The notes: generated by a model not told the origin, from the letters alone. Positions 8,396-16,706 are shown, numbered from the stretch's first letter. The stretch: DNA of 64,000 nt from Aestuariibius insulae (GCF_040783535.2 NZ_JBFONW020000005.1:310001-374000), one strand, 5' to 3'. A program made the numbers and translations.

Positions 8396-9428
8396 AGCCC
8401 GTCATCTCCAGATAGCCGCGCCCGGTATGGCTGCCTTCGATGTGGACGGGACCTTCCCAATAGGGAACGCTCGTCTCCATCCAGGCCTGCGGGTTCATCG
8501 CGGTAACCGTCACGTCGACGCCCCTGTCGGGCAGGCGGACCTGCCACTGCGTCGGAACGTCCCTGCCACCGACATCTGTGATGGTGAGCGGTTCCGCTGC
8601 GAAGGCTCCGTTCGGGTAGGGCGTGGCGCTTCCATCCGGTTCGATCCATGTGGCGGAGGTATAGGACGTGTCCTCGCCTTCGTGCAGCAGGAAGCCCATC
8701 ATCCTTTCGCCCGTATCGAAAGAGAGCGAGAACCAGTCCCAACCGGTCTGATCCCCTCCAAGCGGCTGGGACGACCATTCGCGGTCGAGCCATGCGGAGC
8801 CGGTGACGGCAACCTCGCCTTCAGGGAGGGTCAGCGTGCCTGCGACCTCGAAGAACGGCTGTGAGTAATAGTAGCTCGCCTGCCCTTCGGAGGATTTGAC
8901 GGAGAAGCCGCGATCGCCCTGAAAGACGAGGGGGCCGGTGGCGGTGAGATCTACTTCATAGGCGAAATCAGCGCCTGCTGCGGTCATGCGCAAGGTGTCG
9001 AAATCGGGGCCTGAAAGGCTCCAGTCGTCGATCCAGGCGTCGAACGGGTCGGCGGTGACGCCCGCCTGACCGACGCCGCCACGTCCGAGGCGTTCGGCAA
9101 CGAAGTGATCGGTGGGCGTCGTGATCGCGGCATGGCCCATCCAGAGCTGGGGGGTCTCCCATCCGGTGCCGTCCTCCGGAGCGAGAGCAGATCGAAAGAG
9201 CGTCCATTGCAGCCCGTATTCCACGCCATCAGCGCCGTCGAGATTGGCGGTGATGTACCACCATTCGATGCGGTAATCGGGATGCGCGCCGTGATCAGCA
9301 GGGAAGTCGAATGTCGGGTTCGGCTGAGGGACGGAGAAGCCGTCTACTTCGGTTCCGAGGCCTGCGAACCCCTGACCGGTGGCGGGAGCCGCCAGGCAGA
9401 TCGCGACGGCCAGAGCCTTAACGTTCAT
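8388..9428 (-). CDS. Secreted AttH/CrtC-like lipocalin-fold protein
   Basis: This 346-residue protein begins with a signal peptide (MNVKALAVAICLAAPATGQG, likely cut near AxG) and is probably periplasmic. The body matches the 'predicted secreted hydrolase' family related to carotenoid 1,2-hydratase and AttH: 'FDFPADHGAHPDYRIEWWYITANL' near the start, then 'YGLQWTLFR', 'QLWMGHAAIT', 'GSAWLDREWSSQPL', 'WDWFSLSFDTGERMMGFLL' and a closing 'GRGYLEMTGYE'. The fold is two lipocalin-like domains that bind lipophilic ligands. It overlaps the FtsX-type permease by 11 bases. Recurrent association with such an ABC exporter suggests it receives or processes a hydrophobic substrate, which is inference. Confidence 0.88.
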   Translation of the reverse strand: MNVKALAVAICLAAPATGQGFAGLGTEVDGFSVPQPNPTFDFPADHGAHPDYRIEWWYITANLDGADGVEYGLQWTLFRSALAPEDGTGWETPQLWMGHAAITTPTDHFVAERLGRGGVGQAGVTADPFDAWIDDWSLSGPDFDTLRMTAAGADFAYEVDLTATGPLVFQGDRGFSVKSSEGQASYYYSQPFFEVAGTLTLPEGEVAVTGSAWLDREWSSQPLGGDQTGWDWFSLSFDTGERMMGFLLHEGEDTSYTSATWIEPDGSATPYPNGAFAAEPLTITDVGGRDVPTQWQVRLPDRGVDVTVTAMNPQAWMETSVPYWEGPVHIEGSHTGRGYLEMTGYE

Positions 9429-11814
9429 TGGAAAACACCTTGAGAAGATGGGCGGCGGGGGTGCGGGCCAGCTTTCGGGCAGGCCAGAGCGCGGCGAGGG
9501 CGGCGGCGAGGCAGGCCAGCAGGGTGAGGCGGAGATAGAGAAGCGGGAAGAGGTACATTGGGAGTTTCCACCCGAATGCCTCCACGTTCACGATGGCCAG
9601 CAGTGCCCAGGCGAGGACAATGCCGAGCGGGATGGCGACGAGCGTCGTCAGTGCGGCAAGAAGGAGCGCGCGGATCAGTTCGTACCGGCCCAGAGCGCGG
9701 CGGGTGAGGCCTTGCGCCCAGACGGGGGCGAGCTGCGGCAGACGCATACCGGCCAGGGTCAGAAGGCTCATCAGGATGGCAAAGCCCGCGACGGCGAGCG
9801 TCAGGATGTTGAGGGCAGTCGTGACAGAGAAAGTGCGTTCGAAGACGTCGAGGGAGATGGCCTTGATCCCCGCCTGATCGATGATGGCGCTGGCATCGAG
9901 CCCAAAATCATAGATCAGCGTCTCTTGCAGCGCCTCGGGGTCGGAGGTTCTGAGACCGAACCGGGTCGCCTCTGCCTCGGGGAAGAGATCGCGGAAGGTC
10001 TCTTCGCTCAGGATCGCCTGACCGGTGGGGTTGCCGTAGTCGCCGTAGATGCCGGTGATGGGGAAGGTCGCCTCGCCGATGGTTAACGGATCGCCAACGG
10101 AAAGCTCGCGCTTGCGGGCCGTCTGTTCGTTGAGGAGGATCCCAGTTCCGGCATGGACGGCTTCCCACGGGGTCGCGGTGCTGGACAGGAAGGTCCAGTT
10201 GTCCCGGTAGGTCGCATGATCGCGCGCGCCGAAAACGGTGCCGGGCAGACCCGCGAGATCGGTCTCAGCGGAGAGGATTGGAAGGACGGCATCGGCATGC
10301 TCTGTCGCGAACTCCTCGAGCAGACGGCCCCCTTCGGCGGTTTCGGTGCTGACATAGATCTCGGAGGCGAGGCGCTGGTCGAGAAAGCCGATGAAGGTGA
10401 GCCGGAAGCTGGAGACCATCGTCGAGACGCCGATATTGGCGGCCATCGCCAGAAGCAGAGCCATCAGGGCGAGCGAGAGGCCCGGGAGCTGCTGTCGCGT
10501 ATCCGCCCAGAACCACTGCGCTGTGACGCTTTTGGCAATCCGCTCGCCCACCGACAGGAGCAGATCGAGGATCACCGGCAGCGCCAGCGCCCCGCCAATA
10601 AGCAGCGCTCCGAGAAGGGAGAATCCCGCGATCAGGCCCGAGCCGAAGGCGGCGATCCCGGCGGCGGCGAGCAGAAGCGCGACCGATACAATGGCCTGGA
10701 TCCGAAGCCGGGCGGAGGAGACCATCGCCCAAGCGCGCCCCTGCCCCGCTGCCAGGATCGGTAGGCGGGCCAGTTTCGACATCGCGCCGATAGAGGCCAA
10801 AGCCGTGCCGCCTAGCGCGATCACTAGGCCAGAGACGAACCAGCCGCCGCGAAACGTTAACGTGCCCGCGATATCCGCGCCGTAAAGGCCGCGCAACGTG
10901 GCGGCGACATCCGGAAGAAGCGCCGCCGCGATGAGGTATCCCAACGCCATGCCGATCGTTCCGGCGACGAGTGCGAACAGGATCAACTCTGCCGCAAGTA
11001 GCCCGATGAGGTTTCGCAAAGGTAAACCTGTCGCGCGCAGCGTGCGGAACATCTGGCGCCGTTGCTCGAAAGCCAGCCCGATGGCGCCGTTGACGATGAA
11101 AATGCCGACCGCAAAGGACAGAAGGCCAAAGGCGGTGAGATTGAGGTGAAAGCTGTCTGTGAGCTGCGCCATGTCGGTATCGTTCTGCGGCGCCGTCAGC
11201 ACCAGATCCGGCGCGATCTGCTCGAGCGGCGGACGGCCCAGAGGTTGCGCGGGGATCACGACGAGGCGGGTGATCTCTCCTTCGGCATTCAGCAGGGACT
11301 GAGCGATGCCGATATCGGTGATGGCCAGATCCGGTGCGACGCCGTCCGTCGGCAGGAAGGTCAGATCCGGGGTCTCGCCGATGCGGGCGATGGTATCTGG
11401 CGTGGCAAAGAGCTGTCCGGCTCCGGTCAGGAAGTCTCCGATCTCTCCGTTCGTCAGCGCGATGGTGCCGACGCCCGGCGGGGCGGTCAGAGGATCGATC
11501 CCGGCAATCCTGAGATCGACTGCGCCGATCTGCGCCCGGCCTTCGAGCACGGGACTGACAAGCCAGCCCGCGCGGCGCAGGTCGATATAGGTCTGCTGGG
11601 GGATCGGGCTGCCGTCCGCGCGGCGCAGCTGGGCATAGCGCGCCTCTCCCAGCGTCTGCGCGGCGGCATCGTAGCTAGCCCGGGCCTCGGCATTGATGGC
11701 CTGCACGCCCGACCAGAGCGCCGTCGCAAGCGCCAGCCCTGCGAGCAGGGTGAAAAGCTGCAGCGGATTGCGCGTCCAATGCGACAGGAGCGCCTGAAGC
11801 CCCGCGCGCATCAT
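9418..11814 (-). CDS. FtsX-type ABC transporter permease
   Basis: This 798-residue inner-membrane protein has the MacB/LolC/YbbP layout. One N-terminal membrane segment ('LFTLLAGLALATALWSGV') precedes a large periplasmic region. A first FtsX core follows ('LLSFAVGIFIVNGAIGLAFEQRRQMFRTLRATG'), then further helices in the middle of the protein. A second periplasmic region comes next ('LIYDFGLDASAIIDQAGI'), and a second FtsX core closes the protein ('VTTALNILTLAVAGFAILMSLLTLAGMRLPQ'). The length and the duplicated core fit permeases that act as a pair with a LolD-like ATPase in mechanotransmission or lipid export. Its start overlaps the ATPase stop by 4 bases. The transported molecule is unknown. 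Confidence 0.92.
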   Translation of the reverse strand: MMRAGLQALLSHWTRNPLQLFTLLAGLALATALWSGVQAINAEARASYDAAAQTLGEARYAQLRRADGSPIPQQTYIDLRRAGWLVSPVLEGRAQIGAVDLRIAGIDPLTAPPGVGTIALTNGEIGDFLTGAGQLFATPDTIARIGETPDLTFLPTDGVAPDLAITDIGIAQSLLNAEGEITRLVVIPAQPLGRPPLEQIAPDLVLTAPQNDTDMAQLTDSFHLNLTAFGLLSFAVGIFIVNGAIGLAFEQRRQMFRTLRATGLPLRNLIGLLAAELILFALVAGTIGMALGYLIAAALLPDVAATLRGLYGADIAGTLTFRGGWFVSGLVIALGGTALASIGAMSKLARLPILAAGQGRAWAMVSSARLRIQAIVSVALLLAAAGIAAFGSGLIAGFSLLGALLIGGALALPVILDLLLSVGERIAKSVTAQWFWADTRQQLPGLSLALMALLLAMAANIGVSTMVSSFRLTFIGFLDQRLASEIYVSTETAEGGRLLEEFATEHADAVLPILSAETDLAGLPGTVFGARDHATYRDNWTFLSSTATPWEAVHAGTGILLNEQTARKRELSVGDPLTIGEATFPITGIYGDYGNPTGQAILSEETFRDLFPEAEATRFGLRTSDPEALQETLIYDFGLDASAIIDQAGIKAISLDVFERTFSVTTALNILTLAVAGFAILMSLLTLAGMRLPQLAPVWAQGLTRRALGRYELIRALLLAALTTLVAIPLGIVLAWALLAIVNVEAFGWKLPMYLFPLLYLRLTLLACLAAALAALWPARKLARTPAAHLLKVFSNER

Positions 11815-12470
11815 GAGGCGATGCGTCCTTTGGCAAGATGGATCTGGCGATCCATCCGCGCGGCGACATGGCCCGAATGGGTGACGATCAGAAGCGCCGA
11901 GCGGGTCTCGCGCACCAGCGTCAACATAGCATCGAGCACCGCATCGGCAGTCGCCTCGTCAAGGTTACCCGTGGGCTCGTCCGCGAGGATCAGGGGGGGC
12001 TTGGCCGCAAGCGTCCGGCCGATGGCGACGCGCTGCTGTTGGCCGCCGGAGAGCTGCTCGGGGTATTTCGAAAGCTGGCTCGATAGGCCAAGGCGCCCGG
12101 CGAGGGTCGCGTTCCAATCCGGGTCCGAGCGTCCGGCGAGCCGCGCCTGAAACGAGATATTGTCCGCGACGCGCAGGCTGGGGATCAGGTTGAACTGCTG
12201 GAAGACAACGCCGACTTGATCGCGGCGCAGGCGGGCGCGGCCTGCATCATCGAGCGTCGTCACCTCGGTCCCATCGAGCCGGATCGACCCGCTATCGGGA
12301 TGATCGAGCCCGCCGATCAGATGCAGAAGCGTCGACTTGCCGCTGCCGGATTCGCCCGTGAGCGCAAGGGTTTCGCCCGCATCGAGGCTAAGGGACACGC
12401 CGCGCAGGACTTCGATCCGCTCTTCAGCAGCGCCGAAGGTCTTCGTCACGTTCTCGACGTCTAGCAGCAT
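11811..12470 (-). CDS. ABC transporter ATP-binding protein, LolD-like
   Basis: This 219-residue ATPase is the first gene of the minus-strand operon. Walker A GESGSGKST is near residue 38, the signature LSGGQQQR near 140, Walker B 'LILADEPTGNLDEAT' near 160, and the switch His in 'LIVTHSGHVA'. The family drives FtsX-type permeases from the cytosolic face. The downstream permease overlaps by 4 bases, so the two are translationally coupled. The 105-base gap to creA (12471-12575) must hold divergent promoters; I could not single out a convincing one. Confidence 0.95.
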   Translation of the reverse strand: MLLDVENVTKTFGAAEERIEVLRGVSLSLDAGETLALTGESGSGKSTLLHLIGGLDHPDSGSIRLDGTEVTTLDDAGRARLRRDQVGVVFQQFNLIPSLRVADNISFQARLAGRSDPDWNATLAGRLGLSSQLSKYPEQLSGGQQQRVAIGRTLAAKPPLILADEPTGNLDEATADAVLDAMLTLVRETRSALLIVTHSGHVAARMDRQIHLAKGRIAS

Positions 12471-12575
12471 TCTGTGATCCGGATTGCATCTTCAACGCCG
12501 CTACCTAGGGCCGCTTGGGCAAGAAACCCACCTAAAGGACCGGAACCCGTAGGCTGAATGCCTTGTTGTGCGACT

Positions 12576-13046
12576 ATGACACGCATCCTCCTGAGCCTGA
12601 GCCTGAACCTGATCATTTGGTCGACCGCCGCCCTTGCCGAAGAGGTGGGCAAAGTTGGCGTTGACTGGGTCGGAAATGACATCGTGATCGAAGCGATCGC
12701 CGATCCCGAGGTGCCCGGTGTGGTCTGCCACATCGCCTATTTCGATCGGAGTGTGCTGGACCGTTTGAGCCAGGGCAACTGGTTTGAGGACCCGTCGAAC
12801 GCCTCTATTGCATGTCGCCAAACCGGGCCGATCGATCCTGCCAATCTGGAAGATATCGACCGCAGCGAAGGCGGCGAGGAGGTCTTTCGCGAGCGTCGGT
12901 CGATCATCCTCAAATCCCTTCGGATCAAGCGGATCTATGACGAGAGCAACCGGACACTGGTGTATCTGGCGCATGCGCGCGAGTTGACGGAAGGCTCGGC
13001 CAAGATGTCGATCTCGACCGTGCCGATCTGGCAGCCCGGCAGCTGA
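12576..13046 (+). CDS. creA: CreA family protein
   Basis: This 156-residue protein belongs to the CreA family (DUF1362), small exported proteins of unknown biochemical role found across Proteobacteria. It starts MTRILLSLSLNLIIWSTAAL with a signal peptide ending ALA before EEVGKV. The core shows family blocks 'KVGVDWVGNDIVIEAIADPEVPGV', 'CHIAYFDR', 'ASIACRQTGP' and 'SLRIKRIYDESNRTLVYLAH'. Three Cys-containing stretches (one before the signal cut) hint at a periplasmic disulfide. I chose ATG 12576 over the in-frame ATG six codons upstream because the signal peptide then begins properly. It is divergent from the ABC operon. Confidence 0.9.
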   Translation: MTRILLSLSLNLIIWSTAALAEEVGKVGVDWVGNDIVIEAIADPEVPGVVCHIAYFDRSVLDRLSQGNWFEDPSNASIACRQTGPIDPANLEDIDRSEGGEEVFRERRSIILKSLRIKRIYDESNRTLVYLAHARELTEGSAKMSISTVPIWQPGS

Positions 13047-13134
13047 TACGACCCAGCGTCATGACCCGCCCGCTGTTGCGGATCCTCCCACCCCGGGATT
13101 GACTGAGCTTGGGCGGCAACGAGGAGAATGTGCC

Positions 13135-14304
13135 ATGACCGATATCTTCATTCTGGGCGGGGCGCGAACGGCGATTGGAAGCTTCGGCGGGGGCCTTGCC
13201 GCGGTGCCGCCTTCGACCCTCGGCGCGACGGCGGCTAAGGCTGCGATGGAGCGGTCGGGGGTCTCTCCGGACCGGATAGGGCAGGTGGCCTTTGGGCATG
13301 TGATCAATACCGAACCACGCGATATGTATGTCAGCCGGATCGCGGCCATGGATGCTGGGATCCCGGAGACGGTGCCTGCGATGAACGTGAACCGGCTGTG
13401 CGGGTCAGGGCTTCAGGCGATCGTGTCGATGGTGCAGGCGCTTCAGCTGGCCGATGCCGATGTGGCACTGGCCGGCGGAGCGGAATGCATGAGCCGGTCG
13501 CCCTACATCCTGCCCGCCGCGCGATGGGGTCAGAAGATGGGCGATGTGGGTGCGCAGGATATGATGCTGGGCGCGCTCAACTGTCCGTTCGGAACCGGTC
13601 ATATGGGCGTGACGGCCGAGAATGTCGCGTCAGAGCATGGGGTTAGCCGCGAGGATCAGGATGCTTTCGCGCTGGAAAGCCAGACGCGCGCAGCGGCGGC
13701 AATGGCCGACGGGCGGTTCGCCGAACAGATCGTTCCGGTTGAGATTGCAGGACGGCGTGGGACGACGGTTTTCGATACGGACGAGCATCCCAAGGAGACG
13801 TCAGCCGAGAAGCTCGCGGGGCTGAGGCCTGTGTTCCAGAAGGATGGAAGCGTCACTGCGGGCAACGCATCGGGCATCAACGACGGGGCTGCGGCGGTAG
13901 TTCTGGCACGGGAGGATGCGCTGGAGGGTGCCACGCCGAGGGCGCGCATTCTGGGCTATGCGCATGCGGGCGTGCGGCCCGAGGTGATGGGCGTGGGACC
14001 CATTCCGGCGGTGCAGAATTTGCTCGAACGGACAGGGCTGTCGGTAGGTGATTTTGATGTGATTGAATCGAACGAAGCCTTCGCATCTCAAGCGCTTGCG
14101 GTGAGCCGGGCACTAGAGTTCGACCCCGAGAAGGTGAACCCCAACGGCGGGGCGATTGCGCTCGGTCATCCGGTGGGCGCGACGGGCGCGATCATCACCG
14201 TGAAGGCCCTTTACGAGCTGGAGCGGACCCAAGGCTCCAAGGCGCTGATGACGATGTGTATTGGCGGCGGTCAGGGGATCGCGCTGGCGATCGAGCGGGT
14301 CTAG
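13135..14304 (+). CDS. Acetyl-CoA acetyltransferase (thiolase)
   Basis: This 389-residue thiolase condenses or cleaves acyl-CoA. The acyl-accepting Cys89 lies in NVNRLCGSGLQAI. The second loop 'AECMSRSPY', the conserved 'NEAFASQALAV', the catalytic His in 'ALGHPVGATGA' and the deprotonating Cys in 'MTMCIGGGQG' are all present. The length fits biosynthetic type II thiolases (PhaA/BktB-like), so a beta-ketothiolase for polyhydroxyalkanoate or ketone-body metabolism is likely. The chain-length preference cannot be read. ATG 13135 follows GAGGAGAATGTGCC, a clear ribosome site, so the in-frame ATG 12 codons upstream was not used. It converges on yaaA with a CTAG stop overlap. Confidence 0.95.
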   Translation: MTDIFILGGARTAIGSFGGGLAAVPPSTLGATAAKAAMERSGVSPDRIGQVAFGHVINTEPRDMYVSRIAAMDAGIPETVPAMNVNRLCGSGLQAIVSMVQALQLADADVALAGGAECMSRSPYILPAARWGQKMGDVGAQDMMLGALNCPFGTGHMGVTAENVASEHGVSREDQDAFALESQTRAAAAMADGRFAEQIVPVEIAGRRGTTVFDTDEHPKETSAEKLAGLRPVFQKDGSVTAGNASGINDGAAAVVLAREDALEGATPRARILGYAHAGVRPEVMGVGPIPAVQNLLERTGLSVGDFDVIESNEAFASQALAVSRALEFDPEKVNPNGGAIALGHPVGATGAIITVKALYELERTQGSKALMTMCIGGGQGIALAIERV

Positions 14305-15074
14305 GCGGCGGCTTGGTAGGGCCTTGAGAAGACGGGTTTTTCCGGGGACGACGCGGGATCATAGCGATAGCCCATCGCCTCGAAGCTGGCCAGATCTTCG
14401 GGCCTGGTAAGGCGGTTCTGAATGACGTGACGGGCAAGGGCGCCGCGTGCGCGTTTGGCGAAGAAGCTGATGGTTTTTGCCGTGCCGTCCCTGTCTTCGA
14501 GGAAGGTCGGGGTGATGACCCGGAGCTTGAGCGATTTGGGTGCGACGGCTCCGAAATATTCCTGACTGGCGCAGTTGAGGAGGATATCAGTGCCCTGCTC
14601 TTTTGCCTGTGACTTCAGTGCCTTGGAGATGTCGTCGCCCCAATAGTCATAAAGAGATGTGCCGCGGCGGGTCTTGAGGCGCGAGCCCATCTCGAGGCGG
14701 TAGGGCTGGATGCCGTCGCGGGGTTTCAGAAGGCCGTAGAGGCCGGAGAGAATGCGCAAGCGGCGGTCTGCTTCGGCCCAGTCGGCGTCGGAGAAATCCT
14801 TGGCCCAGAGACCCTGATAGGTGTCGCCGTTGAAGGCCAAAGCGGCGGGGCGCAGGTCGTCCGGATCGGGATCGGCCGAGAAGGCGCGGAAGCGGTCGCG
14901 GTTCAGACGCGCGAGGTCGTCGCTGACTTTCATCAGGGATTTCAGATCTTTGAGCGTCAACTGCCGGGCGGTCTTGGCCAGCCGAAGCGCGTCTTCGGCA
15001 AAGTCGGGGGTGGTCATCGGACCTTGAGACGTCTCCCAATCGAGCGACTTTGCGGGTGAGAGAACGATCAGCAT
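14301..15074 (-). CDS. yaaA: Peroxide stress protein YaaA (DUF328)
   Basis: This 257-residue protein matches the YaaA/UPF0246 family, which in E. coli lowers free iron and limits hydroxyl-radical damage under peroxide stress. Family blocks: 'MLIVLSPAKSLDW' at the start, 'RPAALAFNGDTYQGL', 'LSGLYGLLKPRDGIQPYRLEMGSRL', 'LLNCASQEYF' and 'KTISFFAKRARGALARHVI'. The length is normal. The last codons overlap the thiolase stop in CTAG. The gene-free region 15075-15486 lies upstream, so its promoter is probably there. Confidence 0.94.
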   Translation of the reverse strand: MLIVLSPAKSLDWETSQGPMTTPDFAEDALRLAKTARQLTLKDLKSLMKVSDDLARLNRDRFRAFSADPDPDDLRPAALAFNGDTYQGLWAKDFSDADWAEADRRLRILSGLYGLLKPRDGIQPYRLEMGSRLKTRRGTSLYDYWGDDISKALKSQAKEQGTDILLNCASQEYFGAVAPKSLKLRVITPTFLEDRDGTAKTISFFAKRARGALARHVIQNRLTRPEDLASFEAMGYRYDPASSPEKPVFSRPYQAAA

Positions 15075-15486
15075 ATCCGGCCCCTTTCGACGGTTTCAAA
15101 GGAGGTAGGACGATGGGCCGGCCGCCGCAAGCGAAGCGTCGCCGCAGGTCTTCAGGGAATGCTTAAGACCCGATTGGCGGACCAGCTTTATTCTCTGCGA
15201 CTCATTGATAAATTTCGCGTTCTTGCCGGAATTGGCGTTTCGGTATCCGGTCGGTATTGCGTCGGTATCTGGTCGGTGGAATTGGATGCGCTGGCGTCAT
15301 TAATGCAGCGTGCGGGTCCCTCGCGCGCAACAGGCGGCAACAAGATGCGTCGTGAGGGCGGATTGTTTTGCTTTTGGCACCAATGCCTATTTTGGCCGAG
15401 GAGACGTGGGCCCTACCCCGCAGAGCGGGTCCTTGTGACGATCGGACGTCACTCGGTCATCGTCATGCGGGGTAGAGCGAGCGGCC
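15075..15486. other. 412-base gene-free stretch with repeats
   Basis: No convincing gene lies here. The one frame that stays open (15159-15518 plus) has unusual composition, no family signature and overlaps a real gene. The stretch is more AT-rich in its first third ('CTCATTGATAAATTTCGCG' around 15200), has three 11-bp tandem repeats at 15242-15274, and ends in a long imperfect palindrome at 15403-15493. A promoter for yaaA (minus strand) should lie near its left end. A small RNA is possible but not demonstrated. Confidence 0.6.
15242..15278. repeat. 11-bp tandem repeats
   Basis: Three consecutive 11-base units read GGTATCCGGTC, GGTATTGCGTC and GGTATCTGGTC, followed by a fourth start (GGTG). 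The first and third units differ at one base. An 11-base period places each copy on nearly the same DNA face, as in arrayed protein-binding sites. No neighbour identifies the binding protein. Confidence 0.6.
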
Positions 15487-15493
15487 CTACGTC
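15403..15493. repeat. Long imperfect palindrome with internal hairpin
   Basis: GACGTGGGCC (15403-15412) pairs with GGCCCTACGTC (15483-15493, one bulged T). CTACCCCGCA (15413-15422) pairs with TGCGGGGTAG (15466-15475), with a 7-base bulge AGCGAGC between the stems on the right side. Inside, GTGACG (15435-15440) pairs with CGTCAC (15447-15452). The right arm overlaps the last codons of the Rid gene, so the element could end that minus-strand transcript, although no T-run follows. Confidence 0.65.
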
Positions 15494-15888
15494 TTCCGGT
15501 CCGGAATGCGGGCGATGACCTTGATCTCGAAGTCAAAGCCCGAGAGCCATGTGACGCCGAGCGCCGTCCAGTTCGGATAAGGCGCTTTGGGGAAGAAGTC
15601 GTTTTTTACACCCATGATCGTTTCGAACTGTTTTTCCGGATCGGTGTGGAACGTGGTCACGTCAACGATATCCCCCAAGGTGCAGCCAGCGGCATCAAGG
15701 GTCGAAACCAGATTGGAGAAAGCCTGCCGGACCTGGTTTTCGAAGTCGGGATCGGGGCTGCCATCGGCGCGACTTCCGACCTGACCCGAAACGAAGAGGA
15801 GATCATCGGACCGGATCGCAGCGGAATAGCCATGCAGTTCGTACAGGGCGTGACGGTCGGCCGGAAAGACCGGTTCTGGTTTGCTCAT
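15487..15888 (-). CDS. Rid family protein (YjgF/YER057c/UK114)
   Basis: This 133-residue protein has the Rid fold pattern: 'ALYELHGYSAAIRSDDLLFVSGQVG', 'FENQVRQAFSNLVSTLDAAGCTLGDIVDVTTFHTD', and a C-terminal 'FEIKVIARIP'. True RidA deaminases keep an Arg late in the chain for binding the imine acid. Here that region reads 'PNWTALGVTWLSGFDFEIKVIA' with no Arg at the expected place, so this is likely one of the non-RidA subfamilies and need not deaminate 2-aminoacrylate. ATG 15888 follows AAGGAACTCAAC, better than the ATG nine codons upstream. It is divergent from a TetR gene with two operator-like repeats between them. Confidence 0.9.
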   Translation of the reverse strand: MSKPEPVFPADRHALYELHGYSAAIRSDDLLFVSGQVGSRADGSPDPDFENQVRQAFSNLVSTLDAAGCTLGDIVDVTTFHTDPEKQFETIMGVKNDFFPKAPYPNWTALGVTWLSGFDFEIKVIARIPDRKT

Positions 15889-15942
15889 GTTGAGTTCCTT
15901 TGGATTTGGCCACATGACCCTTCACAGGATCAGGATCAGCTG

Positions 15943-15959
15943 ACATACGGTTCGTATGT
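15943..15959. promoter_or_regulatory. TetR-type operator, site 1
   Basis: ACATACG GTT CGTATGT is a perfect inverted repeat with 7-base arms and a 3-base centre. It lies in the gap between the divergent rid and tetR genes, 54 bases before the rid start. Its sequence recurs at 15969-15985, centre to centre 26 bases. Confidence 0.8.
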
Positions 15960-15968
15960 GGGTATTTC

Positions 15969-15985
15969 ATATACGACCCGTATGT
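15969..15985. promoter_or_regulatory. TetR-type operator, site 2
   Basis: ATATACG ACC CGTATGT repeats site 1 with one mismatch in the left arm. The in-frame ATG at 15982 lies inside its right arm, which argues that tetR translation starts downstream at 16024 and that this box controls transcription. Confidence 0.75.
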
Positions 15986-16023
15986 CAACACGGTTCGATC
16001 GGGATCAGGTACTGGAGCGAGAG

Positions 16024-16614
16024 ATGGCTACCGCGAGCCGCGCCAAAGGAATGGAAGAAACACGGGCCAAACTGATCGCAGCGGCGCGCCGGGCGTTCGC
16101 GGCCGAGGGCTATGCGGCCGCGTCGATGGATGCCCTTACGGCAGCAGCGGGGGTGACGCGGGGGGCGCTTTACCACAACTTCGGTGACAAAAAGGGGCTC
16201 ATGGCCGCCGTTGTCGCACAGGTCGATGGCGAGATGGCGATGAAGGCCCAGCAGGTTGGCGCGACGGTCGATGATCCTTGGGGGTCGTTCCTTGCGGAAG
16301 GTCTGGCCTATATCGAACTGGCGCTGGATCCGGAGATACAGCGGATCGTCCTGCTGGACGGACCTGCCGTTCTTGGCGATCCCTCGCAATGGCCCAGCCA
16401 GAGCGCCTGTCTTGAGGAGACCCGCCGGGTCGTCAGCGATCTGATGGAGACGGGCGTTTTAAAACCGATCGATGTCGAGGCGACTGCGCGGTTGCTGAGC
16501 GGTGCGGCCCTGAATGCAGCCTTGTGGGTCGCCGCCAGCGAAGAGCCGGAGGAAACGCTGCCGAAGGCGGTTGAGGCTTTCACCTCGCTTGCATCGGGAT
16601 TTCTCAAGACCTGA
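16024..16614 (+). CDS. TetR family transcriptional regulator
   Basis: This 196-residue repressor has an N-terminal HTH of the TetR type: 'ETRAKLIAAARRAFAAEGYAAASMDALTAAAGVTRGALYHNFGDKKGLMAAVV' spans the helix-turn-helix and the Tyr-His-Phe recognition motif. The rest is an alpha-helical ligand domain with a conserved-looking 'QRIVLLDGPAVLG'. The length is normal. ATG 16024 has GGAGCGAG 5 bases upstream; an earlier in-frame ATG (15982) falls inside an operator. The two matching inverted repeats ahead suggest that it represses itself and the divergent Rid gene. The inducer is unknown. Confidence 0.92.
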   Translation: MATASRAKGMEETRAKLIAAARRAFAAEGYAAASMDALTAAAGVTRGALYHNFGDKKGLMAAVVAQVDGEMAMKAQQVGATVDDPWGSFLAEGLAYIELALDPEIQRIVLLDGPAVLGDPSQWPSQSACLEETRRVVSDLMETGVLKPIDVEATARLLSGAALNAALWVAASEEPEETLPKAVEAFTSLASGFLKT

Positions 16615-16706
16615 GAATTCGGGATCTTGGCGGGGGGCATATCGCGATCTGAAAAAGATCGGCTCGCGCGAGCCCGTTGAAGAGGGGCAGGCTTCCAGAA
16701 GGCGAG

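Noticed and set aside
15159..15518. 119-codon open frame in the gene-free stretch
   Set aside because: It runs over the 11-bp repeats and the long palindrome, overlaps the Rid gene end, has odd composition and no ribosome site.
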